Source: Cephalothrix spiralis (lineage: Eukaryota > Nemertea > Palaeonemertea > Archinemertea > Cephalotrichidae). From it: 13,757 nucleotides of DNA. Positions 9,201 to 13,757 of this stretch are shown here, in pieces. Location: contig JAUCNG010109991.1 in assembly GCA_032353305.1 (NCBI GenBank), positions 1 through 13,757 on the forward strand, read 5' to 3'. Below the pieces are notes generated by a model. That model was not told where the DNA came from and searched no databases. It was given only the letters and a program-made list of their open reading frames with translations. Within the stretch, counting starts at the first letter, position 1. Each line of letters opens with the position of its first letter. Made by a program: the position numbers and the translations under genes.

Positions 9201-12200
9201 AAACCACTAAAGTCGGAAATGTGACTCGAGCTAAAGGTGTTAAAGTGACTTCTAAAGACTCTTCTATTGTCGTTAAGGAAACTATTAAATCTACCGAAAT
9301 AGGGGCTATGTCGGCAAGACCTGTAATAGGTAAGAGTAATCAAGTAGCGAATAAAACCGAGAAACCTGTTGAAGTAAAGATACAGACTAAGAAACCTGTG
9401 CCTGTTGAATCACAGACTACCAGACATATTGAAATAACACATGATGAAGTTACTCAACCTGCGGAAAATAGTCAGGCATCGAATATATCTGACAAAATGG
9501 TTGTCAAGCCAAAAGCATTTAAACCTGTTAAAATTTCAAGTTGGAAGGAAGTTACTCAAGAATCTATACCTGCCGAAAATAGTCAGACATCAAATTTATC
9601 TGACAAAATGGTGGTCAAGCCAAAAGCGTTTAAACCTGTTAAGATTTCAAGTACGACAAAGGCTGGTGAAGTTACTCAAGAATCTAAATCTGCTGAAAAT
9701 AGTCAGACATTAAATTTATCTGACAAAATAGTGGTCAAGCCAAAAGTGTTTAAACCTGTTAAGATTTCAAGTACGACAAAGGCTGGTGAAGTTACTCAAG
9801 AATCTAAACCTGCTGAAAATAGTCATACATTTAATTTATCTGACAAAATAGTGGTCAAGCCAAAAGCGTTTAAACCTGTTAAGATTTCAAGTGCGACAAA
9901 GGATGGTGAAGTTACTCTTCAATCTAAACCTGCTGAAAATAGTCAGGCATCTAATTTTTCTGACAAATTGGTGGTCAAGCCAAAGGATACCAGACCTGTT
10001 GAGATTTCAGTTACGACAATGGCCGTTGATGTTACTGAACAATCTAAACCTGCTGCAAATATTCAAGCTTCGAATTTATCTGAAGTGGTGGTCAAGCCAG
10101 TGGCAGATCTGAAGGCTACTCAAGATAACAATCAAAAAGAAAATGTTCAACAGAAAGATTTTTCTATGACAACCGCTAGTGTTGTACCAACTAAAGACAG
10201 CACCCCGATCGTGACAGCATCTTTTGCCTCAACCGAGGTTTCGAATGATTCGAATTCTGGAGCAGGATGTTTACTCAGATGCGTAACACCAACTGAACCA
10301 AGTGAGTCAGCAATAGGAACTTTAATTAAAGGAGTAATCTACAAGAAGCAGAACCAGAACGGACAACCAATGGCAATTACTGTTATCAGTTCATCGAGAC
10401 CTAATACGATTAATGATTTGAAAACAGAGCGAACAGGACAAGTACGAGTATTGATCTCACCATATAAGTCTGAAGGAGATTCTCGAAAAACCTTGCTGAA
10501 AGATGTAGGTGATCAATCATGTGATATGGACCTTTGTAGCCTAGATTCCGATAGTCGATCCTCATCTGAACTATTAACATTTTTCAAGCCCTCTGCTTCG
10601 TCTGGTGCCCCTGAGATTCTATTTTCTCGTGAAGTGAACGAAGAAGTTAGAACTTCTCCAGCTGTCGGTACCCAAGTGCTTAACAATCTGTCTGCCGTCT
10701 CAGGATACAACAATGAGAGTACTGGAAGATTTGGGATCCCCTCTGCCACGATCGTCAATGCCTCTGATTTAAATGTTCCATCTAGTATTGCCAAGGAGGC
10801 TCCTCAAATCCCAACACCCAAGCCAAGTCAAAGAGTTGTTCCAACATCAGTTGTTGCACCTCTAGTAATGGACACAGGAAGTATATTTACATCGGCAGCT
10901 CCTTTAGGATCTAATATAACTGGAACTAAAACAGGACATATTCCTGGTATTATGGAAAAGGAACATTATAAACCAATAAGTAGTGTTAAACCGATGATCC
11001 GTGAACCACAACCTGTGCCTCCACCGGTTATCTCCTCTGAACTTCAAAGAGTTGAACCGGAAGTTACCCAAAGTGCGACCCGAGATGAGGAAATTATTGA
11101 AACGATGACTATGATAGAAGCTGCAGCAAGGGAAAGTTTTCTTAACGATTTGGAACGATACCAATACCAGGAACATATTTCATCTGCTCAAACTGAACCG
11201 ATACTTTCCCATTTACCACCATCACTTCAATTTATTGAACAACCGCTTCCGATCCAGATTGGTGAACAGGAATTGATTGAAAGTGCCGAACAGTCAACAT
11301 CGGTTGAAAGTAATGAAGCTAATGCTGATATCTTGCGAAATCTTCAGTCATTAACAAATAAATTACAAAATATGATTTCAAGTAACCAAACGAACGTGAA
11401 TGACCCACCTCTAGATATAGCAGCAGAAATTGAAGAAGAAGGGCCGAAAGAAGACGAAAAGGAAGAACCTGTCGAGGGGACTATGGAACGCCCTAAAGCA
11501 CTACCACTTCACGATGAAGCGCCAAGAGTTGCTGGTTCTCTAGGTTATCTGTTAGCTAAGGTTGATAACTCAAGGTCACGAGTTAGAGAAAAAAGGCCTA
11601 AAAAAAGAAAGAAGCACAAACATAATCGCAATAAAAACAAATCAAAGCCGAAAGAGGTTCCAGTAAGGTACCGCTCGGAATACATTAATATGACTGACGA
11701 TCCGTACTCAAGTTTATCGTCCTCTGGATCAGATGATTTTGAAGACTTGTTGACAAAAGAACGTAAGAAATCAACAATTGAAAAAATTCCGGAGAAAAGC
11801 ATTCAAACCGACCCTTGTGAGGTTATTGTTACCGAATTTCCGCCTCATTTTGGTATCATTGACATGAAACTAGAGTTTCAAAGATTCGGATTCCTGAAGA
11901 GTGACCCCGAGATGACCTGTGTGCAAAACGTGAAAACTGGCGAACATATTTTAGTTGCTAAAATCGTATACCAAAACCCAGAGCATGCTTCATCTGCTCT
12001 ATACATGAATGGAAAGGCTATTAAAAAAGAAGGGATGGAATTAAATCGTTTGGCTTGTCAGTCGTCCCATAGTTTTTATAATCCAGATTTAGAGGAGGAA
12101 TCCGGAGAGATCAGATCACCGTCCCCACCCCCTATTCGATCCCCATCGCCAACAGGTAGCAGAGCTAGGTCACCTTCACCTTCGGGATGGCCTTCACCAG

Positions 12201-12739
12201 ATCATCGGCGGCGGCGTCGACGATCTCGATCTCGATCTTGGTCTCGGGTAGATTACCCAAGAGAAAGAAGACGGGAAGATTCTTCCAGGAATAGACCAAA
12301 ATTTGGCACCGCTCGCGATTATATCTCGATAATCCCTGGCGAGCCATACCGTGGCCCGTCACCTCATAACATGAAACGTAGACTTGTTGACTATTCCAGG
12401 GATTGGCGATCTCCCAGTCCACCTTCTCGTGAATTGGCACGACATAGGAGGGTACCTCCGATTGGAGATGATCGCCATCATTTGCCACCTAAACGCCGGA
12501 AGGTTATGCGGCAATCTAGATCTAAAGAGGGCTATTACTCCTCAGTCTCTTCTGACAGTGACTCTCGTGATTGGCGTAACATTCGACGTAGATCAACTGT
12601 CAATGAAAGGCGCCCGCTTTCGCCACCAAGACGTAACAGAAAGTCAAAGTCACCGACAGGAAATAGACCTGCCCAAATTGCATCTCCAGATAGTGCGACT
12701 CAACAATACAGAGCATTGGCTCTTGATGTTTTTCTATGA
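249..12739 (+). CDS. Giant multi-zinc-finger, multi-RRM, RS-rich nuclear protein (3'-terminal exon, 5' partial)
   Basis: A single open frame of more than 4,100 codons ends in TGA at 12737-12739. The frame runs back to a TAA at 194-196, but the codons before 249 look intronic: an AT-rich, pyrimidine-rich stretch ending in TTTCAG at 248. I therefore start the exon at 249, in phase 1, with the initiator ATG in an unseen upstream exon. If the gene were intronless, the first in-frame ATG is 395, with A at -3. Ordered parts are two helical segments (467-811, 2069-2470), about nine C2H2 fingers (6617-7471), three adjacent RRMs (7718-8440) and a fourth RRM (11819-12060). Between them lie Ser/Thr/Gln, acidic, Lys/Ser and RS tracts and several in-frame tandem repeats. 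No signal peptide or membrane segment is evident. The family content points to a nuclear RNA- and possibly DNA-binding scaffold; the exact function is unknown. The zinc-finger plus RRM mix recalls Matrin-3/ZNF638 proteins, but length and order differ, so I assign no orthologue. Confidence 0.9.
467..811 (+). other. N-terminal helical segment of the giant protein, family unrecognised
   Basis: Residues about 78-192 contrast with the Ser/Thr/Gln-rich sequence on both sides. Hydrophobic residues recur at helical spacing, for example around VISDLGIAQIVAKRQL and SDVVLLCEVLKIRIN, followed by aromatic-containing segments (GYIWDSVQKLVRDMV, FVPYLKSALRPYINQRF). The composition suggests a compact, mostly alpha-helical domain, perhaps for protein interaction. 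I do not recognise the family. Confidence 0.5.
824..1039 (+). repeat. Two tandem 108-bp units (36-residue Ser/Thr/Gln-rich duplication)
   Basis: Copies lie at 824-931 and 932-1039 and each encodes 36 residues beginning EP(T/S)LNQQTQV and ending YSSSTS. I count 9 mismatches in 108 bases (about 92% identity) and no indels. Three changes are synonymous and six change the residue, so the repeat looks recent and weakly constrained. It sits in a disordered-looking tract enriched in S, T, Q and P. Confidence 0.9.
1139..1309 (+). repeat. Dispersed short repeat TQATNLVPE
   Basis: The nonapeptide TQATNLVPE is encoded at 1142-1168 and again at 1283-1309. A partial relative, SQATE, is at 1196-1210. Each is preceded by a proline and Met or Leu. 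They appear to be remnants of a degenerating repeat in the same Ser/Thr/Pro-rich tract as the 36-residue duplication. Confidence 0.6.
2069..2470 (+). other. Second helical segment of the giant protein, family unrecognised
   Basis: Residues about 612-745 open with an acidic stretch (DEYDLDELN) and continue with amphipathic helices such as ITDIIDILVTTFRLKRLL, LLSEHLRMLLIYADRCF and ATFTKNLMVKCCKEAISVY, then DLMKEFIYIINSINKDL. Low-complexity sequence flanks it. The size and pattern suggest a folded all-helical domain, perhaps distantly like the first helical segment, but I cannot assign a family. Confidence 0.5.
2711..2791 (+). other. Ala/Ser tract with two SUMO-interaction-like motifs
   Basis: VIDL (residues 827-830, bases 2714-2725) is followed by ASSSS. 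IIDI (residues 841-844, bases 2756-2767) is followed by ASSES. Both fit the SUMO-interacting motif pattern of three to four hydrophobic residues, typically (V/I)(V/I)D(L/I), next to a Ser/acidic cluster, as known from PIAS-type proteins. They are 14 residues apart within an Ala-rich low-complexity region. SUMO binding is inferred from the motif only. Confidence 0.5.
2755..3770 (+). other. Acidic, disordered-looking tract
   Basis: Residues about 840-1178 are rich in Asp, Glu, Ser and Asn with few hydrophobic clusters. Short recurrent elements of the type DKLV or NKLVD appear between about 3250 and 3410, suggesting a decayed repeat. A third SUMO-interaction-like motif, IEVV followed by DDNEPEND, is at 3644-3679. 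The tract is followed immediately by the Lys-rich block, giving a strong charge boundary. Confidence 0.6.
3820..4110 (+). other. Lys-rich block enclosing a small ordered island
   Basis: A run of Lys codons at 3828-3845 followed by Ser-Lys forms a nuclear-localisation-like cluster. After more Lys-rich sequence, residues about 1225-1267 (3909-4035) are hydrophobic and proline/glycine-containing (GIMVPVSSFTIEKIEDRFPV, then EIAGVIVLCGTPVKV). Another basic stretch (KKTKEGKRKDK) follows. The middle part looks like a short beta-rich fold or a peptide-binding segment. I do not recognise it. Confidence 0.45.
4130..4860 (+). other. KRSKS/SSES-rich tract (SR-like low complexity)
   Basis: Residues about 1300-1540 repeat the elements RSKS, KRSKSSES, SSESTKRS and related forms at irregular intervals of roughly 25-40 residues. 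Ser flanked by Arg or Lys is the substrate pattern of SR-protein kinases, so heavy phosphorylation is plausible. Such tracts typically place proteins in nuclear speckles. The repeats are degenerate and disordered-looking, with no folded domain visible. Confidence 0.65.
5318..5554 (+). repeat. Five tandem 45/48-bp units (16-residue Lys/Glu repeat)
   Basis: Units start at 5318, 5366, 5414, 5459 and 5507. The consensus is LKSIEMEKDDKLKAEK. The third unit lacks one Asp codon, an in-frame 3-base deletion. High charge and regular hydrophobic positions suggest a single charged helix or weak coiled coil. Units 2-4 contain LKAE and unit 5 contains IKPE, each fitting the psi-K-x-E SUMO-acceptor pattern, though Lys/Glu-rich sequence makes such matches easy by chance. 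Confidence 0.9.
6200..6616 (+). other. Ordered-looking segment before the zinc fingers
   Basis: Residues about 1990-2127 begin with basic/Ser phospho-site-like sequence (RRVSRQMS). A predicted acidic amphipathic helix follows (LEDVDIDDILAQFMDQAETL), then a longer non-repetitive part containing Trp, Tyr, Cys and Pro that runs directly into the first Cys pair. The balanced composition after a long disordered stretch suggests a folded module that packs next to the fingers. Family unknown. Confidence 0.4.
6617..7471 (+). other. C2H2 zinc-finger array (about nine fingers plus a Cys-rich knuckle)
   Basis: First cysteines of successive fingers are at 6617, 6701, 6809, 6926, 7010, 7094, 7178, 7265 and 7349, with a terminal Cys/His cluster at 7421-7471. 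Fingers 3, 4, 5, 7, 8 and 9 show C-x2-C-x12-H with a second His 3-4 residues on. Finger 6 ends H-x3-C, a C2HC form. Finger 1 has an unusually long His-His spacing. Finger 2 lacks a clear second His. From 6926 the fingers recur every 28-29 residues, the usual spacing of a tandem nucleic-acid-binding array, although the linkers are not TGEKP. DNA or RNA binding is expected from the family; the target is unknown. Confidence 0.9.
7718..7940 (+). other. RNA-recognition motif 1
   Basis: Residues 2495-2568 follow the beta-alpha-beta-beta-alpha-beta pattern. RNP2 is TLIVSNF. The RNP1 position reads RGTVAHVRY, lacking the usual aromatic pair but keeping Gly, Ala and the final Tyr. The helix EAAAFRAH and the last strand LTIVADL follow. 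The relaxed RNP1 resembles RRMs of the Matrin-3/ZNF638 type. The 82 residues between the last finger and this RRM are polar and disordered-looking. Confidence 0.75.
7955..8165 (+). other. RNA-recognition motif 2 (divergent)
   Basis: Residues about 2574-2643 show strand HINVQAI, helix ITNRIIKIFQEIG, strand GIIHVGAII, strand CKIIYKD, helix ASAIAALKLNG and strand QVAVTVDE. This order and spacing match an RRM, but the RNP1 aromatic residues are missing. It may serve as a protein-protein or packing module with the RRMs on either side, only 5 and 22 residues away. Confidence 0.6.
8231..8440 (+). other. RNA-recognition motif 3
   Basis: Residues 2666-2735 are the most canonical RRM of the set. RNP2 is LVVKQLP. 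Helix 1 is TETDLRRALTGYG. RNP1 is RLGFVTFMNF with both aromatic positions kept. Helix 2 is SAAEAFEKHF and the final strand is KVYIELNL. RNA binding is therefore likely. An RS-like basic tract begins about 13 residues after it, as in many SR-family proteins. Confidence 0.85.
8470..8775 (+). other. Basic RS-like tract after RRM 3
   Basis: Residues about 2745-2847 are dominated by Arg, Lys, Ser and Pro. Repeated (S/A)SPK, RRSNSP, KRKSASPK and RSPTRKRRQSPSRR elements fit SP/RS phosphorylation sites and nuclear localisation signals. Its position next to the canonical RRM suggests that it tunes RNA binding or speckle targeting. Confidence 0.7.
8936..9055 (+). repeat. Six tandem 18-bp units encoding (G/E)ETVVK, with repeated psi-K-x-E sites
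   Basis: Units of 18 bases start at 8939, 8957, 8975, 8993, 9011 and 9029, with a partial unit at 9047. The consensus is GGTGAAACCGTAGTTAAA. Each junction rebuilds V-K-x-E, the consensus SUMO-acceptor motif: K2901 (VKEE), K2907 (VKGE), K2925 (VKGE), K2931 (VKAE) and K2937 (VKGE). Units 2 and 3 have ATA in place of AAA, replacing Lys by Ile at 2913 and 2919. SUMOylation is an inference from the motif. Confidence 0.9.
9446..10100 (+). repeat. Six tandem ~120-bp units (40-residue repeat)
   Basis: The consensus unit reads PAENSQASNLSDK, then VVKPKAFKPVKISS, then TTKAGEVTQESK. The conserved SDK/VVKPK block starts near 9491, 9602, 9722, 9842, 9962 and 10082, so spacings are 111, 120, 120, 120 and 120 bases. 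The blocks at 9601-9720 and 9721-9840 differ at only 5 of 120 positions, while the first and last units are more diverged. All length changes are multiples of three. The segment is Lys/Pro/Ser/Thr-rich and probably disordered. Confidence 0.92.
11090..11400 (+). other. Predicted helical or short coiled-coil segment
   Basis: Residues about 3620-3722 include acidic/Ala helix-like sequence (ETMTMIEAAARESFLNDLE) and a later Leu/Ile-spaced stretch (ADILRNLQSLTNKLQNMI) compatible with a short coiled coil. Between them is a Pro/Leu-rich linker. A multimerisation or partner-binding role is possible, judged only from the pattern. Confidence 0.35.
11819..12060 (+). other. RNA-recognition motif 4 (C-terminal)
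   Basis: Residues about 3862-3942 show strand EVIVTEFPP, helix IIDMKLEFQRFG, a loop, then strand HILVAKIVYQN in the RNP1 position, helix EHASSALYMNG and final strand GMELNRLAC. The NG before the last strand is typical of RRMs. It lies roughly 1,125 residues after RRM 3 and directly before the C-terminal RS domain. The RNP1 aromatics are partly lost, so RNA affinity is uncertain. Confidence 0.65.
12107..12700 (+). other. C-terminal RS domain
   Basis: Residues about 3958-4155 carry repeated RSPSP elements, then an Arg run followed by RSRSRSWSR, and further SP/RS sites up to the stop. The composition matches the RS domains of SR-related splicing factors, which bind other RS proteins and are phosphorylated by SRPK/CLK kinases. 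It supports nuclear speckle or spliceosome-linked localisation. Confidence 0.8.
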
Positions 12740-13175
12740 AAATAATATTGACAGTTTATATCGCCATATGTGTTTATTCTCTCTTGCCAGTTTTTAATTT
12801 TATATATACATGTACATGTACAGTATGTTCTCCGTTTTTGAAAAAAATTATTTAAAGATTTTATTATACAATGTTAATTGTATGAAAGGATATACATGTT
12901 AAAGTCGTACAATGTCGTTTAGCATATGCTTCAAGTACATGGAATCCCATGGCATTATTTAAAAATGACATTATTATTTTCATTGATTTTTTTATTTCAT
13001 TTAATCTGTAATTATACCGTTGTTTAAAACTATTATAAATAATGCCTCAAAATAAGGATAACTTTTTTCGGGACACAAGTCAATATATCGGGTGCAGCAT
13101 TGAATCGGAGGCACTTTATAGGACGTTATAATTCGTCAACTGATTAAAAATTTTGTTTCGAAAATTTATGGTCAA

Positions 13176-13183
13176 TGTAAATA
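13176..13183 (+). promoter_or_regulatory. Candidate Pumilio/PUF-binding site overlapping the poly(A) signal
   Basis: The bases TGTAAATA match the PUF consensus UGUANAUA exactly and share four bases with the AATAAA hexamer. PUF proteins bind such sites in animal 3' UTRs to repress or destabilise mRNAs. Whether this one is used is unknown, and an 8-mer in AT-rich DNA can arise by chance. Confidence 0.3.
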
Positions 13184-13185
13184 AA
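13180..13185 (+). terminator. Polyadenylation signal AATAAA of the giant gene
   Basis: This canonical hexamer lies 441 bases after the stop and is the only plus-strand copy between 12740 and 13757. A CA dinucleotide suited to cleavage is at 13199-13200. A weak T/G-containing stretch follows. The weaker ATTAAA at 13143-13148 could give an alternative end. Confidence 0.6.
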
Positions 13186-13245
13186 TATACATGTATATCA
13201 GAAGCCTATAAAAGTGACTCTGCTATATAATATAATGCGCCACCC

Positions 13246-13297
13246 GATATCGACGATATCATTTTATTTATTCAATGTTTCCAATATCATTTTATTT
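13246..13297. repeat. 15-base palindrome and paired 14-base direct repeats between convergent 3' ends
   Basis: GATATCGACGATATC at 13246-13260 has perfect 7-base arms around one central base. ATATCATTTTATTT occurs at 13256-13269 and again at 13284-13297, 28 bases apart. Read on the minus strand, each copy of the direct repeat contains AATAAA. Confidence 0.75.
13263..13296 (-). terminator. Minus-strand polyadenylation signals (three AATAAA)
   Basis: On the minus strand AATAAA occurs at 13296-13291, 13272-13267 and 13268-13263, within 15-50 bases after the TAG at 13312-13310. Two of the three lie in the duplicated 14-base repeat. This arrangement is what a minus-strand terminal exon would need, and it supports that reading of the upstream ORF. 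Confidence 0.45.
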
Positions 13298-13309
13298 TAT
13301 CAAAGAGCT

Positions 13310-13650
13310 CTAAGAATCTCTCCTCGTAGTGGTTTCCTTGAGTAGCTCAAAAACCTCATTAAGACCTTTTTTTATTGATTCATTTACGGAACGACTTTTC
13401 CAAAAACATTTTGTTGGCGTCAAAATTTTGTTTAGTGTACTAACTTTGACCTTATTTAGCGAACCACTGTGTATGTTATCTTTGAAGTCGAGAGTTAATC
13501 TCAAACCATACCGTATGCATTTTGTTATAATATTTGTTATTGTATAAGTGCCTGTGAGTGAGTGCCTTACTATAATATTTTTTATAGACAGTCTACAACT
13601 GTCGAGATATTTTTCAAAATATATTTCCACTACGAAAATTGACTGTTTGC
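13310..13650 (-). CDS. Possible last exon of a convergent gene, product unknown
   Basis: A minus-strand frame is open from a TAA at 13654-13652 to a TAG at 13312-13310, about 113 codons. It has no early ATG. The first listed start would be a GTG at 13630, so an exon entered by splicing is more likely. A pyrimidine-rich run ending in AAG at 13653-13651 and a CAG at 13645-13643 are acceptor candidates. The product is mixed polar/hydrophobic with Lys/Glu-rich ending (NEVFELLKETTTRRDS) and no recognised family. Poly(A) signals follow the stop. A 72-codon plus-strand frame overlaps it, so chance openness in AT-rich DNA is a real alternative. Confidence 0.35.
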
Positions 13651-13757
13651 CTTAAAGAAAAACATTATTTACAAATTAATTATCATAATTTTATAATTCA
13701 ATTTTTTATTTTTCATTGCGGCTGGTATATGTAAGAATTTTATGTTAACCCTTTTTT
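13651..13757. other. AT-rich tail of the window, no feature recognised
   Basis: The stretch is strongly A+T-rich and holds no ORF of note. If the minus-strand exon is real, this would be the 3' part of its preceding intron: read on that strand it has a TTTTTCTTT tract before AAG at 13653-13651. Confidence 0.3.

Larger units (their letters stand above)
12740..13200 (+). other. 3' UTR of the giant gene
   Basis: The AT-rich sequence after the TGA has no long plus-strand ORF in the main frame. It contains the only plus-strand AATAAA between the stop and the window end (13180-13185), preceded by ATTAAA at 13143-13148. Cleavage would fall near 13195-13215. Three copies of ATATACATGT (12804, 12890, 13185) and several short palindromes lie within it. 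The extent is inferred from the poly(A) signal. Confidence 0.6.

Noticed and set aside
9441-10112. Two open frames in another plus frame over the 40-residue array
   Set aside because: Each is a by-product of the 120-bp repeat, whose length is a multiple of three, so any open alternate frame is copied along with the unit.
12384-12797. 137-codon plus-strand frame running past the giant gene's stop
   Set aside because: It overlaps the RS-encoding end in another frame, and its translation has no family features. The RS frame is clearly the coding one.
13329-13547. 72-codon plus-strand frame downstream of the giant gene
   Set aside because: It starts with GTG, has no plus-strand AATAAA after it, and overlaps the longer minus-strand frame that does have poly(A) signals.
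1-13757. CRISPR array, bacterial operon, IS element, phage or integrated virus
   Set aside because: None of the expected features is present: no regularly spaced identical repeats with unique spacers, no transposase or integrase, no viral structural or replication proteins. The tandem repeats are coding and in frame.

Overview
This window looks like nuclear DNA from an animal. One enormous open reading frame ends at 12739. It encodes C2H2 zinc fingers, RNA-recognition motifs (RRMs) and SR/RS-type low-complexity tracts. A spliceosomal 3' acceptor sits just upstream of it and an AATAAA polyadenylation signal just downstream. The DNA is A+T-rich. I cannot name the species or phylum from sequence alone.

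Layout. Positions 1-190 are non-coding or unassigned and comparatively GC-rich (84 of 190 bases by my count). Positions 191-248 are AT-rich (13 of 58 G+C) and read as the end of an intron: pyrimidine-rich, AG-free, closing in TTTCAG at 248. Positions 249-12739 are one uninterrupted coding exon of about 12.5 kb, the 3'-terminal coding exon of a gene whose first exon(s) lie outside the window or are unrecognised within it. Positions 12740 to about 13200 are its 3' UTR, with one AATAAA at 13180. Positions 13310-13650 carry a minus-strand ORF whose stop is followed by three overlapping or nearby AATAAA signals. I read this, with moderate-to-low confidence, as the last exon of a convergent neighbouring gene.

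The giant protein (about 4,160 residues visible) has alternating ordered and low-complexity parts. In order these are: an N-terminal helical segment; a Ser/Thr/Gln-rich tract with a 36-residue duplication; a second helical segment; an Ala/Ser tract with two SUMO-interaction-like motifs; a long acidic tract; a Lys-rich block with a small ordered island; a KRSKS-rich tract; a Lys/Glu 16-residue repeat; a predicted helix and hydrophobic segment; nine to ten C2H2-like fingers; three RRMs in a row; a basic RS-like tract; a six-residue repeat that regenerates the SUMO-acceptor consensus; a 40-residue tandem repeat; a final RRM; and a C-terminal RS domain. The parts suggest a nuclear RNA/DNA-binding scaffold, perhaps linked to splicing speckles or SUMO-dependent bodies. 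I do not recognise a named orthologue, so I give no gene symbol. Residue numbers count the codon at 236 as 1 for convenience, although that TTG is almost certainly intronic.
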